NCBI GenBank assembly: GCA_017303475.1
Contig: JAFLBO010000001.1
Coordinates: forward strand, 310,001-374,000
DNA length: 64,000 bases
Reading direction: 5' to 3'
DNA from: Chitinophagales bacterium
Lineage (GTDB): Bacteria; Bacteroidota; Bacteroidia; Chitinophagales; Saprospiraceae
In this document: in pieces, positions 19,301 to 26,818 of the stretch
How the letters are laid out: each line of letters begins with the position of its first letter
Numbering within the stretch: position 1 is the first letter of the stretch
Position numbers and translations under genes: made by a program
The notes under the pieces: model-generated
What the model saw: the letters and a program-made list of their open reading frames with translations, nothing else
Database searches by the model: none
Told to the model about the DNA's origin: nothing

Positions 19301-20236
19301 AATGGCGTTTTGGAGGCTCTGATATTGAATCCGGTTCAACCTGTTGATTATCAATGGAATATTCCTGGTGAAACTTCGGCGCAGGTATCTGATTTGCCAG
19401 CAGGTGATTACTCACTTACTGTGACAGATGGTAATGATTGTTCAGAAACCAGGACCTTTCTCCTTACCGAGTATCCTCAAACGGTATTTTCAGCAACTGC
19501 AGATTCGGCGAGTTGTTTTGGTTTGACAGATGGCTCAATCCATTTGCAGCCGGCGGATCCGTCTTTGTTATTTGGATTTGAAGGGGGCGATTTCAGCCAA
19601 CAACTGGACTATACAAACCTGCCTGCCGGGGATTATCAAATCATCAGTCAGGATGCCTTTGAGTGTCAGGATACCATTCAGGTAACCGTTTTGGAACCAC
19701 CTCAACTAAGCCTTTCACTGCCAGCCGATACAACAATTCAGTTGGGCATTTCTGTACCACTGGATATCCAGCTGGGTGGGTTGCCTCCAGTTTTGTGGAG
19801 TTGGAGTAATACCAGCTACTTATCATGCCTCGATTGTCCGAACCCGGTGGTAGAGGTACCGCTGGAAACCACCCGGTACGTACTCACCATTTCGGACGAA
19901 AACGGCTGTGAGGCAACAGACGACTTAATAATTACGGTTGAACAGTTTGTGGGTATTTATATCCCAAATGCCATGGGGGGGAGTGGCAATAATGCAGTTT
20001 TGGAACTCGGCTTCAACCCGGCAATTAAAAAAGTGAACTTTTTCCGGATTGTAGACCGCTGGGGCGAATTAATGCATGAGGCACGCAATGCACTTCCAGG
20101 AGATGCCGCTATTTCCTGGGATGGACGTTTCAGAGGGAAAGCAGTTAATCCCGGCGTATACGCCTGGGCCATCGAACTCGAACTGGTTAATGGCTCCATC
20201 GTGCAAAAATTTGGAGACCTCACCGTCATCCGTTAA
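16361..20236 (+). CDS. Giant FG-GAP/SprB-repeat surface protein with divergent type B T9SS domain
   Basis: The start at 16361 gives a 1291-residue protein whose signal peptide (NIIVSALLLVAPLVIYGQ) ends near residue 32. Next comes a calcium-loop-like segment (DDDNDGLIDCFDTDC). Seven FG-GAP/VCBS motifs follow over about residues 100-480 (DLDADG, DLDNDG, DFDNNG, DFDGDG, DLDGDG, DFCGDG, DVDADG), consistent with a seven-bladed beta-propeller. Then come Ig-like domains, short 45-60-residue repeats each containing a GCDS(T/L) motif (about 805-960), and two SprB-type repeats (about 965-1113). The C-terminus keeps DRWGEL, W(D)GRFRGKAVNPGVY and GDLTVIR, but the usual PNGFSPNGDGxND signature is reduced to PNAMGGSGNNA. 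It is presumably a T9SS-exported adhesin or matrix protein. Confidence 0.9.
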   Translation: MTLKTHTSQFFNPKNIIVSALLLVAPLVIYGQTVEDCTNGLDDDNDGLIDCFDTDCTCTGQCDSFYYTTCNPDCYYLPPCGPISLATKWTSNAETGTYSPLVAGDLDADGIPEVITTWVENADLYILNGATGQVKYQITNPNTVWPGGTAPAIADLDNDGFGEIVVVGDDRRIYCYDHTGMLQFVGPTIVGYDYRYRFAVPNIADFDNNGTAEINIGNQVFSGQTGALLASGGNVFSDGEHPARIAVGYSFASPVPADVLPDNVCFSCPGLEIVAGNQVLSVSFFTGLSFPVRTAPAGYSDGFTSVADFDGDGDLDAIVQGQKNGQNTVYVWDILTGTIMREYQLLNNWSEGASRVNVADLDGDGKLDISFVSHPWVYALANDFTPLWINPVNDPSSITCTSVFDFCGDGSAEVVYRSEEKLQILDGATGSVIWEDVCLSFTHIENPLVLDVDADGKTEILIECGTNNSKFTGTVVAYEAIGVPDISTRPVWNQHAYFNTNINDDLSVPRFQQQQHLVGDKLQLNTFMNQYFNPTFPSPDAILTLLDEPVCFEDSLELRIEICNVGDNIFPLNTPVSAYVGNPQTTAAQWVGIVAQSDLIGLGDCDTMTFKIPRLANDTVFLVLNDDHSTLPPFDLSADFPVNGIGECGFENNIASFYFSYQPEILNLGQDTSICDQSILNLNAAGTDIVGWSWLDGSTDSLFTAVGPGTYGVVTTDICQITQTDTLTVSLYTATTVDIGQDFSVCPGETATLNVSGFDTYTWSSVVTLSCTDCSNPSLVPSGPTLISLEAAYDYGCSARDTISITLYPTYNQTVDTIVCYGSEVVYLGQSIEPDSSKLFSLQTIHGCDSLVTVHVTGTGVGTFNITVDTAVCLGKTLTINNVTIEPEQEATFNLSAITGCDSTVVVKVAPLDTFYVFESRVICYGDTSYVFGVPQTTSGEYIGKLQTIQGCDSTISVSLLVYPQIQLQVDGTPACFGETNGVLEALILNPVQPVDYQWNIPGETSAQVSDLPAGDYSLTVTDGNDCSETRTFLLTEYPQTVFSATADSASCFGLTDGSIHLQPADPSLLFGFEGGDFSQQLDYTNLPAGDYQIISQDAFECQDTIQVTVLEPPQLSLSLPADTTIQLGISVPLDIQLGGLPPVLWSWSNTSYLSCLDCPNPVVEVPLETTRYVLTISDENGCEATDDLIITVEQFVGIYIPNAMGGSGNNAVLELGFNPAIKKVNFFRIVDRWGELMHEARNALPGDAAISWDGRFRGKAVNPGVYAWAIELELVNGSIVQKFGDLTVIR

Positions 20237-20307
20237 CCCACTCATCCTCTCATTCACTCATTCACACACTCACACACTCACTCATTCACTCATTCACTCA
20301 CTCACTC
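20237..20307. repeat. TCAC/TCATTCAC simple repeat before maf
   Basis: From the stop codon of the giant gene to the maf ATG the whole 71-bp gap is made of CACT/CATT tetranucleotides. The repeat therefore occupies the maf leader and leaves no room for a normal Shine-Dalgarno sequence. The same motif family flanks the junction at 62.87-63.0 kb. Confidence 0.8.
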
Positions 20308-20877
20308 ATGGTTCTCTCCCGACCCCTCATTCTCGCTTCCAAGAGTCCCCGCAGATCCCAGTTGCTTCAAGAGGCGGGTTTTAGCTTCCGGGTAGAGACA
20401 TTTGATGTAGATGAGTCGTTTTCGGAGGAGATGCCTGTGGAGGAAGTGGCGCCATGGTTGGCTCAAAAGAAAGCACAGGCTGCCAGGCATCTCATTGAGG
20501 GTGATGAGATAGTGTTGGCTGCAGATTCGGTGGTGATATTGCATGGGAAAATTTACAATAAACCGGCTGATTACCGGGGAGCCTTCAGCATGATCAGGGC
20601 GCTTTCCGGTAATCAGCATACAGTCATTACCGGTGTTTGCCTAATGTCAAAAACGCAGGAAAAAGTATTGGCTGGCAAAACGCAGGTATGGTTTTCTGAG
20701 TTGACTGATGAAGAAATTGATTACTATATCAGGGTTTGGCAGCCGTATGACAAGGCCGGTTCTTATGGTGCACAGGATTGGATTGGGCATTGCAAGATTA
20801 CCCGGATTGAAGGAACCTTTCAAAATGTAATGGGGTTACCAGTTGATCTTGTTTATCAGGCTCTTCAGGAGTTTTAA
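20308..20877 (+). CDS. maf: Maf-family nucleoside triphosphate pyrophosphatase
   Basis: Hydrolyses non-canonical or pyrimidine nucleoside triphosphates to the monophosphate, a house-cleaning activity linked to division arrest. The 189 residues show the family N-terminus LASKSPRRSQLL, the ADSVV motif in the middle, the KTQVWFSELTDEEIDYYI segment and the late DKAGSYGAQ(D)WIG motif. Length and order are typical. It is cytosolic. The start is fixed by the conserved LILASKSPRR eight residues in. The leader consists only of simple TCAC repeats, so changes in repeat number could alter its translation. That is speculation. Confidence 0.93.
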   Translation: MVLSRPLILASKSPRRSQLLQEAGFSFRVETFDVDESFSEEMPVEEVAPWLAQKKAQAARHLIEGDEIVLAADSVVILHGKIYNKPADYRGAFSMIRALSGNQHTVITGVCLMSKTQEKVLAGKTQVWFSELTDEEIDYYIRVWQPYDKAGSYGAQDWIGHCKITRIEGTFQNVMGLPVDLVYQALQEF

Positions 20878-20889
20878 AAACATCAAGTC

Positions 20890-21426
20890 ATGCCAAACCT
20901 TTCTGTTCGTCCTATCCAGGAAGCTGATATCGCACCACTGGCTGATTATTGGTTTCATGCCAGCCCGGAGTTTCTCATCGGAATGGGAGTAGATTTGAGT
21001 AAAATGCCTGAACGGGTACAATGGGAACAAATGCTCCTTACTCAAATAGGTCAGCCTTTTCCTGAAAAGCAATCGTATTGCATCATTTGGGAAATTGATG
21101 GCCAGGCATCCGGACATTGCAATATCAATAAGATAACGTTCGGGAAAGAAGCAAGCATGCACCTCCACATGTGGCAATCGCCCTCCCGACAAAAGGGTTT
21201 AGGTGCGCAACTGGTGCGAATGAGCTTACCTTTTTTCTTTGAAAATTATAGCCTGGAAGTACTTAATTGCGAACCGTATGCATTGAATCCAGCACCAAAT
21301 AAAACGCTGGAAAAGGTTGGATTTCAATGGATTAAAGAATATATAACCACTCCTGGCTGGATCAATTTTGAACAGCCGGTAAACCTTTGGCAACTTACCA
21401 GAGAACAATTTCTTCAGCTTCCATGA
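20890..21426 (+). CDS. GNAT-family N-acetyltransferase
   Basis: A 178-residue protein with a GNAT-like layout: an N-terminal strand and helix (LSVRPIQEADIAPLADYWF), a central beta meander (YCIIWEIDGQASGHCNI), an acetyl-CoA loop region (SRQKGLGAQLVRMSL, compare the R/Q-x-x-G-x-G/A pattern) and a C-terminal NPAPNKTLEKVGF segment with the common N-x-x-(A/S) helix and a GF strand. It probably acetylates a small molecule or a protein terminus in the cytosol, but the substrate cannot be told. It lies 12 bp after maf and overlaps the next gene by an ATGA, so maf, this gene and the glycosyltransferase look like one transcript. Confidence 0.8.
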   Translation: MPNLSVRPIQEADIAPLADYWFHASPEFLIGMGVDLSKMPERVQWEQMLLTQIGQPFPEKQSYCIIWEIDGQASGHCNINKITFGKEASMHLHMWQSPSRQKGLGAQLVRMSLPFFFENYSLEVLNCEPYALNPAPNKTLEKVGFQWIKEYITTPGWINFEQPVNLWQLTREQFLQLP

Positions 21427-22520
21427 GGGTGGTATTTACCGTAACCAATGATTTGACTTATGATCAGCGCATGCACCGTATTTGCGGGTCACTAGCTGCA
21501 AATGGATATACGGTAACATTGGTTGGACGCTCGCTTCCAGCGTCCTTTCCACTGGATGAAAAGCCTTATCAACAAATTAGGTTTCGGTTGCCTTTCCAAA
21601 AAGGATTTGCATTTTATGCTGTTTACAACATCAGGATCTTCATTTATCTGTTGTTTTCCAGGTATGATGCTGTTTGTTCTATTGATTTGGATTCATTACC
21701 TGCGGGCTGTTTAGCTTCGCTGTTAAGGGGTAAAAAGCGTGTTTTTGATGCGCATGAGTACTTTACAGAGGTCCCCGAAGTGGTGAATCGTCCATTAGTA
21801 AAAAGATTCTGGGCACTGATAGCCAAAGTTTTCCTGCCCTTTTATCGTCATGCCTATACCGTTGGACCCGGTTTGGCCAACCTTTTTCGCAGTATATATG
21901 GTCTGGAATTTTCCGTTGTCCGGAATGTTCCCAACTTTATTTCAATGTCCTCCAAATCAGAGCTAGCAGATAAAAAAACTCTATTGTATCAGGGAGCGTT
22001 AAATGAGGGTAGAGGTATTGAAACATTGTTGGAAGCCATGCAACAATTGCCTGATTATCAATTAGTTTTGGCCGGTGAGGGTGACTTGTCTCTTAGGCTA
22101 AGGCAAACGGCCGATTCCCTGAAAGTACAGGATCGTGTAATGTTTTTGGGGTTTGTAAAACCAGATGTCTTAAAGACATGGACACAAAAAGCCTGGTTGT
22201 CACTTAACTTATTGGAAAACAAAGGTTTGTCATATTATTATTCCCTGGCCAACAAATTTTTTGATTCCGTACAGGCAGGCGTACCGGTTTTAACAATGGA
22301 TTTTCCGGAATACCATGCATTGAATCAGGAATTTGAAGTGGCTGTGCTCTTACCCGAATTGCAAGTTGAATTGGTAGTAGCTGCAATTAGAAATTTAGCG
22401 CAAAACGAAGGAAAATACGCCTTTTTGAGTGAAAACTGCCTTCAGGCTGCCAGGATTTGGAATTGGGAGCATGATGAGAAAATCCTGTTAGAGGTCTGGA
22501 AAAGGGTAGGAGAGGGCTAG
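21423..22520 (+). CDS. GT4-like glycosyltransferase
   Basis: A 365-residue GT-B-fold glycosyltransferase of the GT4/group 1 type. The start ATG at 21423 overlaps the TGA of the GNAT gene (ATGA), which suggests translational coupling, and gives the expected N-terminus MRVVFTVTNDLTYDQRMHRI. The acceptor domain contains IDLDSLPAG and FDAHEYFTEVPEV. The donor domain starts near residue 180 with the typical YQGALNEGRGIETLLEA, VLAGEGDL and VMFLGFV motifs, and the last part shows an E-rich segment before the helical tail. The sugar and acceptor are unknown. A role in surface polysaccharide or glycosylation is inferred. Confidence 0.87.
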   Translation: MRVVFTVTNDLTYDQRMHRICGSLAANGYTVTLVGRSLPASFPLDEKPYQQIRFRLPFQKGFAFYAVYNIRIFIYLLFSRYDAVCSIDLDSLPAGCLASLLRGKKRVFDAHEYFTEVPEVVNRPLVKRFWALIAKVFLPFYRHAYTVGPGLANLFRSIYGLEFSVVRNVPNFISMSSKSELADKKTLLYQGALNEGRGIETLLEAMQQLPDYQLVLAGEGDLSLRLRQTADSLKVQDRVMFLGFVKPDVLKTWTQKAWLSLNLLENKGLSYYYSLANKFFDSVQAGVPVLTMDFPEYHALNQEFEVAVLLPELQVELVVAAIRNLAQNEGKYAFLSENCLQAARIWNWEHDEKILLEVWKRVGEG

Positions 22521-22647
22521 TAATATTTTTACGTATCGTCACGTAAATTGCAACCCGAAGACACTTTTAATCCATTTACGAAGTGGGTGCATAATGCTCC
22601 GTATGTTCGCCCTCTGATTTTTACACCATCCTTACTGTCGTCATTCG

Positions 22648-25062
22648 ATGAAACAACTCACCAAGTTTCTGCTTGTCGCGGCTTTATTTTGCTGCGCTCA
22701 ACCTACCTTCGCTCAACTCCAGAACATCAACATGCAACTCCGGGCTACGAAGTCGTTCCCGGGTCAAACATTGGCCAATATTTGTGGCTATTGGCAAAAC
22801 GGGCAGGAATACGCACTGCTCGGTGGCTCTAACGGGATGATTATTGTGGATATTACCAATCCGGCCTCTCCACAACAAATCGTACAGATTCCATCGCCGG
22901 AAGGAACACCCAACGAAGGCAGCCTTTGGAAAGAAATCAAAGTGTACAAACAGTATGCTTACCTGGTTACTGAGGCAGGCGGAGGTATTCAAATTATTGA
23001 TATGTCGGCGCTTCCAAGCTCTAATCTTCCCCACCACCTGTACACAGGCGACGGTGATGCAGCCGGAGAAATGGATGAAATCCACGCTTTGCACATCGAC
23101 GTTACCAAAGGTTATCTTTACACTTATGGCGGTAACTGGGAGCCCGGCGGAGCAAAAGTGTTCGACCTCAATCAGGATCCTTACAATCCTAAATACGTAG
23201 GCCGCTTTGAACAACTGGGCTATATCCACGATGGTTATGTAGACAACGACACCCTTTATGCCTGCCATATCAATGCCGGGTTTATGTCGATGGTTGATAT
23301 GACTGATAAAAACAATCCGGAAGTATTGGGTACAGTTGAAACGCCAGGCAAGTTTACACACAACTCCTGGATTACCAGTGATCGCAAGCATGTGTTAACT
23401 ACAGATGAAAAGGCGCCTTCATTTCTTACTGCTTATGATGTAAGTGATCCTTCTGATATCAGGGAGCTAGACCGCCTTTCTCCGAATAACGGGTCTGGTA
23501 CTTATGTGCACAACACACACATCGTGAACGATTACGCTGTGACCTCATGGTATACCAGCGGCGTTTTGGTTGTGGATGCACACCGTCCGCAGAACCTGAT
23601 TACGGTAGCACAATACGACACCTATGCAGGCAATAACCTGGAATTTGAAGGATGCTGGGGTGCATTTCCATTTTTTCCATCCGGCACCATTGTAACCTCT
23701 GATATTACTCCGGGTGAACTCACGGTACTTACACCCACGTACAAGCGCGCCTGCTATTTTGAAGGTAAAATCATCAATGGCTGCAATGGGGCTCCATTGG
23801 CAGGTGCAACGGTTAAGATTAATGGCGGAACCAACCCACAAAAGATTGTAACCACCAAAGCAGATGGCATTTACAGAACAGGTTTGGTTACACCGGGAGC
23901 TTATACTGCGACTATTTCAGCACCAGGTTTCCCTGATAAGACTGTAGATATTGTTCTTGCAACCGGACAGGTTACAGAAATGGATATTACCATGTCCATA
24001 GGACCATCCTTTAACATCAATGGAGCCGTTACAAATGCCTTAACCGGCGCCCCAGTAGTTGGTGTAGAAGTTCTGTTGAGCAGTTCTTTGGTATCATACA
24101 CCTTAACCACCAATGCTCTGGGTCAATTTGCAAAGGATTGTGTTCCGGTAGGCAACTATACAGCCACCGCAGGCAAATGGGGCTATCTGGTAAATAGTGT
24201 AAACGTAACCCCTGGCAACCCTGTATCGCTTCAACTGACTCCCGGCTATTACGACGATTTTGCTACAGATCTAGGCTGGACAGTATCCGGAACTGCTGCT
24301 ACAGGAGATTGGGAAATTGGTGAGCCAGACGGCACTGTATATCAGAATAATCAGGTAAATCCGGAATTTGATGCGGATCAGGATAACAATGATCAGTGCT
24401 ACATGACCGGAAATGGCGGCGGACAATCGGGTAATGATGACGTTGATGATGGCTTTGTATCGCTGATATCTCCAGTTATGAAGCTCGCGGGATTTCAGGA
24501 TGCGGTCATGACCTTCTACTATTGGTTTTTCAATGTCAATTCACAAGGTAATCTGGCAAATGACCGCATGGAAGTGAACATTTTGAAGGGCGCCCAAACC
24601 ATCAACATTTTCACCCTCGATCCATCAGATTCTCAAAGCGCCTGGCAATATTCAGGAGATATTCACCTCAAAGATTTTGCAGCTCCACTTACTGATAATA
24701 TCAGAATAGAATTCAAAGTAAACGATCTGAGTCCGGGTCACTTGTTGGAAGGCGCTTTGGATATTTTCAAGGTGGTGCCGGTGGCTACGGTTGGCACAAA
24801 CACCCTGGATGCTTCAGCAAGCATGTTGATATTGCCTAACCCTTCCGGAAGTGAATTTCATATGCAATATGCCTGGGAGAATGCTTCAGAAATGCCCAAA
24901 CTGGTGGTTCAGAATCTGCTCGGACAAACAGTTTATGAAGCACAATTGAATGCCAAAAGCGATGTAGCTTCCTTTGGACAGGAATTCAAAGCGGGTGTTT
25001 ACTTCGCTTCTATGGTGAGCGGCGGCCAAAGAACGGCTACCGTTAAGCTGGTTAAGCAGTAA
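22648..25062 (+). CDS. Choice-of-anchor-B family secreted protein with T9SS type A sorting tail
   Basis: An 804-residue secreted protein. A signal peptide (MKQLTKFLLVAALFCCAQPTFAQ) is followed by a choice-of-anchor-B/LVIVD-type propeller (about 24-370), whose blades carry ALLGGSNGMIIVDITNP, YLVTEAGGGIQIIDM and AKVFDLNQDPYNP. Two CarboxypepD_reg-like domains follow (about 372-445, FEGKIINGCNGAPLAGATV; about 450-530, INGAVTNALTGAPVVGVEV), then a jelly-roll-like region with many aspartates and a C-terminal type A sorting domain (about 725-804: ILPNPSGSEF, LLGQTVYEAQL, GVYFASMVSG, KLVKQ). The family is exported by T9SS and may be anchored on the surface. Its biochemical function is unknown. It has its own 127-bp upstream gap. 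Confidence 0.9.
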   Translation: MKQLTKFLLVAALFCCAQPTFAQLQNINMQLRATKSFPGQTLANICGYWQNGQEYALLGGSNGMIIVDITNPASPQQIVQIPSPEGTPNEGSLWKEIKVYKQYAYLVTEAGGGIQIIDMSALPSSNLPHHLYTGDGDAAGEMDEIHALHIDVTKGYLYTYGGNWEPGGAKVFDLNQDPYNPKYVGRFEQLGYIHDGYVDNDTLYACHINAGFMSMVDMTDKNNPEVLGTVETPGKFTHNSWITSDRKHVLTTDEKAPSFLTAYDVSDPSDIRELDRLSPNNGSGTYVHNTHIVNDYAVTSWYTSGVLVVDAHRPQNLITVAQYDTYAGNNLEFEGCWGAFPFFPSGTIVTSDITPGELTVLTPTYKRACYFEGKIINGCNGAPLAGATVKINGGTNPQKIVTTKADGIYRTGLVTPGAYTATISAPGFPDKTVDIVLATGQVTEMDITMSIGPSFNINGAVTNALTGAPVVGVEVLLSSSLVSYTLTTNALGQFAKDCVPVGNYTATAGKWGYLVNSVNVTPGNPVSLQLTPGYYDDFATDLGWTVSGTAATGDWEIGEPDGTVYQNNQVNPEFDADQDNNDQCYMTGNGGGQSGNDDVDDGFVSLISPVMKLAGFQDAVMTFYYWFFNVNSQGNLANDRMEVNILKGAQTINIFTLDPSDSQSAWQYSGDIHLKDFAAPLTDNIRIEFKVNDLSPGHLLEGALDIFKVVPVATVGTNTLDASASMLILPNPSGSEFHMQYAWENASEMPKLVVQNLLGQTVYEAQLNAKSDVASFGQEFKAGVYFASMVSGGQRTATVKLVKQ

Positions 25063-25081
25063 TTTTTTACCGCGGAGGAAG

Positions 25082-25162
25082 AGAGGCGCAGAGCGTTCGT
25101 ATCATACTGAGAGTCTCACTCAAAGTGAGACTCTCAGTATGATACGAACGCTCTGCGCCTCT
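25082..25162. terminator. 39-bp perfect inverted repeat between convergent genes
   Basis: Bases 25082-25120 and 25124-25162 are exact reverse complements separated by only 3 bases, giving a 39-bp uninterrupted stem. The outer part (AGAGGCGCAGAG) belongs to the CCGCAGAGGCGCAGAG repeat family, and the inner part is a different sequence. It lies between the convergent choice-of-anchor-B and methyltransferase genes and can terminate in both directions. Confidence 0.85.
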
Positions 25163-25182
25163 GTGTTTAAACAACGCTCCAT

Positions 25183-26010
25183 CTATTTTTTACGGAGAAC
25201 AACTCCTTTACCTACGCTGGCCGAACCCCAGGCAAACAGCATACGGTCAATGGCCAATAGGGCATCCGTGAAGAAAACCAAGAAGGGTTCTTTAGTAGAA
25301 GCCGGCCGTATTTTTACACCGCCACTGGTGTCAGTGGTTACATTTCTTGCGTTTTTCTTGAAAATACTTTGGGCTATTCCGGTCCAGTATACCTCCAATA
25401 AGCCTACAAGATATCTGCTAAGTCCTTGAAATTCAACGATTTCAAAGCCTGCATTTTCTGCCCAGGATCTAAAATCCTTTGACCCAATCAAATAATCATG
25501 GCCAAAGGCGTAGGCCCCCTGAGAAATTGCCCATTCCTTTTGTCCGGATTTTCGGAAAAGTGTCTGATAAATTCTGTTTACCGGATCATAGGTCACAGGA
25601 AACTCCCGGCTGGGGAAGGTCATTAAGGCATAACCTCCTGTTTTTAATACCCGCGCCATTTCCCTGACCATTTGTTCCGGTTGTCCTACGTGCTCAATTA
25701 CCTCACAACTTACAATCAAATCAAACGATTGGTCCGGGTAACTCAACCCCAGCGCATTATTCACCTCGTATCTGAGGTTTGATACATCAGCATTCAATCG
25801 CTGGGCATGAGCCAGATCCTCCTCGTTTACGTCGCAACCAATGAGTTCCTTACAATGAGCTGCCACCATCCGGTCGTAGTCGCCCTCACCGGTGCCAAGG
25901 TTTAACCCACGAATGGATTGACCATCTGTTTGTGGTATATATTGATTTAATCGCTTACGGATGAACAGATACCTGTTTCGGAAGGTGGGAAATAAAAATT
26001 TGAAATTCAT
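25183..26010 (-). CDS. Class I SAM-dependent methyltransferase
   Basis: A 275-residue protein with a Rossmann-fold methyltransferase core. Motif I is LNLGTGEGDYD (residues about 36-46), the acidic end of strand two is IGCDVNEEDL, and motif IV/post-I is SFDLIVSCEVIEHV, followed by MARVLKTGGYALMTFPSRE. This pattern is that of Methyltransf_11/UbiE-like enzymes. The C-terminal part has hydrophobic stretches (YLVGLLEVYWTGIA) that could touch the membrane. The substrate is unknown. The gene is 39 bp downstream of the VanX-like lipoprotein on the same strand and may share its transcript. Confidence 0.85.
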   Translation of the reverse strand: MNFKFLFPTFRNRYLFIRKRLNQYIPQTDGQSIRGLNLGTGEGDYDRMVAAHCKELIGCDVNEEDLAHAQRLNADVSNLRYEVNNALGLSYPDQSFDLIVSCEVIEHVGQPEQMVREMARVLKTGGYALMTFPSREFPVTYDPVNRIYQTLFRKSGQKEWAISQGAYAFGHDYLIGSKDFRSWAENAGFEIVEFQGLSRYLVGLLEVYWTGIAQSIFKKNARNVTTDTSGGVKIRPASTKEPFLVFFTDALLAIDRMLFAWGSASVGKGVVLRKK

Positions 26011-26049
26011 GACGGTTGTCGTAACGTGGACTAATGGTAAATCAGAGAC

Positions 26050-26721
26050 CTATTGACATGGCCAAACATAATCAGACAATGGCCAGGTTTTGCCCTGATA
26101 AGAGAAGTGCCACCATTCTGTTCTAATGCCTTTGAAGCCAACTTCAGCCAGAGCATCTCGTAGTATTTTTCGATTTTCGAGGACTTTTTTTGGGAGTTTT
26201 TGGTTGTCTGTATGCGCTTCTGGACCAAAAAAATCATAAGGTGTGCCCATGTCCAGCTCATTGCCTTTGCTGTCAACAAGGGTCAGGTCGACAGCTGCGC
26301 CACGTGAGTGCATGGAGCCTTTGGCAGGAGGTGTAACATAGTTGGGGTTAGGGACTTTATCCCACAATCGTTGCTGATATGGTCTTGGGCGGTAACAATC
26401 AAACATTTTCAAGCCCAAACCCTTCTTTTTTAAATTTCTGTGGGCTTTTACCACGGCTTCTGCCACCTCTGGCCGGAGTAGACACAAGGGGCAGTCATAA
26501 ATTTTGGATTTGGTGAAATTGTTGGCAGTAGCATATCGGATATCCAGTAAAATGCCCGGCTCCAGTGCAACCACATCCCGAAAGCCAGGATGGTCTGGTT
26601 TGATGACCTGGGTCGCATTGGGAGTGCTCACTTTTTGTTGTTGGTCCAAAATTTCTACCTGCGGCGAAGATTGGCTTCCACAAGCCAGAACCAAAAAGAA
26701 CAAACCTATATTTAGTCGCAT
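26050..26721 (-). CDS. D-alanyl-D-alanine dipeptidase (VanX/DdpX family, M15D) lipoprotein
   Basis: A zinc dipeptidase of 223 residues that would hydrolyse D-Ala-D-Ala. The zinc and catalytic motifs are clear: SMHSRGAAVDLTLVD gives the SxHxxGxAxD ligands, and TEWWHF carries the catalytic Glu and third ligand. Upstream are LDIRYATANNF and YDCPLCLLRPE, typical of the family. The start at 26721 yields MRLNIGLFFLVLACG, a lipobox with Cys near residue 14, so the enzyme is probably membrane-anchored and periplasmic rather than cytosolic as in VanX. An upstream in-frame start would add 16 residues and destroy the signal peptide. A TTG-N21-TAATTTTG promoter lies just upstream and agrees with this start. 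Confidence 0.88.
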   Translation of the reverse strand: MRLNIGLFFLVLACGSQSSPQVEILDQQQKVSTPNATQVIKPDHPGFRDVVALEPGILLDIRYATANNFTKSKIYDCPLCLLRPEVAEAVVKAHRNLKKKGLGLKMFDCYRPRPYQQRLWDKVPNPNYVTPPAKGSMHSRGAAVDLTLVDSKGNELDMGTPYDFFGPEAHTDNQKLPKKVLENRKILRDALAEVGFKGIRTEWWHFSYQGKTWPLSDYVWPCQ

Positions 26722-26741
26722 TATTGGAGTCATTTCTCGGG

Positions 26742-26773
26742 CAAAATTAGCTTTTAGTCGGTTACCCACTCAA
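26742..26773 (-). promoter_or_regulatory. Bacteroidota-type promoter of the D-Ala-D-Ala dipeptidase gene
   Basis: Read on the minus strand, TTG (plus 26771-26773) is followed after 21 bases by TAATTTTG (plus 26742-26749). This fits the -33/-7 arrangement TTTG...TAnnTTTG. The box ends 20 bases before the ATG at 26721. It is the best two-element promoter I found in the window. Confidence 0.55.
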
Positions 26774-26818
26774 CGAAATGCCTGCTTTTGCGTTAATACA
26801 TCAAATTTATCCACGTTT

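Noticed and set aside
20237..20307. Shine-Dalgarno-like leader of maf
   Set aside because: The region is entirely CACT/CATT simple repeat, with no AGG-type motif; translation must start by another route.
26504..26818. N-terminal extension of the alpha/beta hydrolase by 105 codons
   Set aside because: It lies antisense over the VanX-like lipoprotein, whose motifs are strong; the start at 26819 gives a sensible hydrolase.
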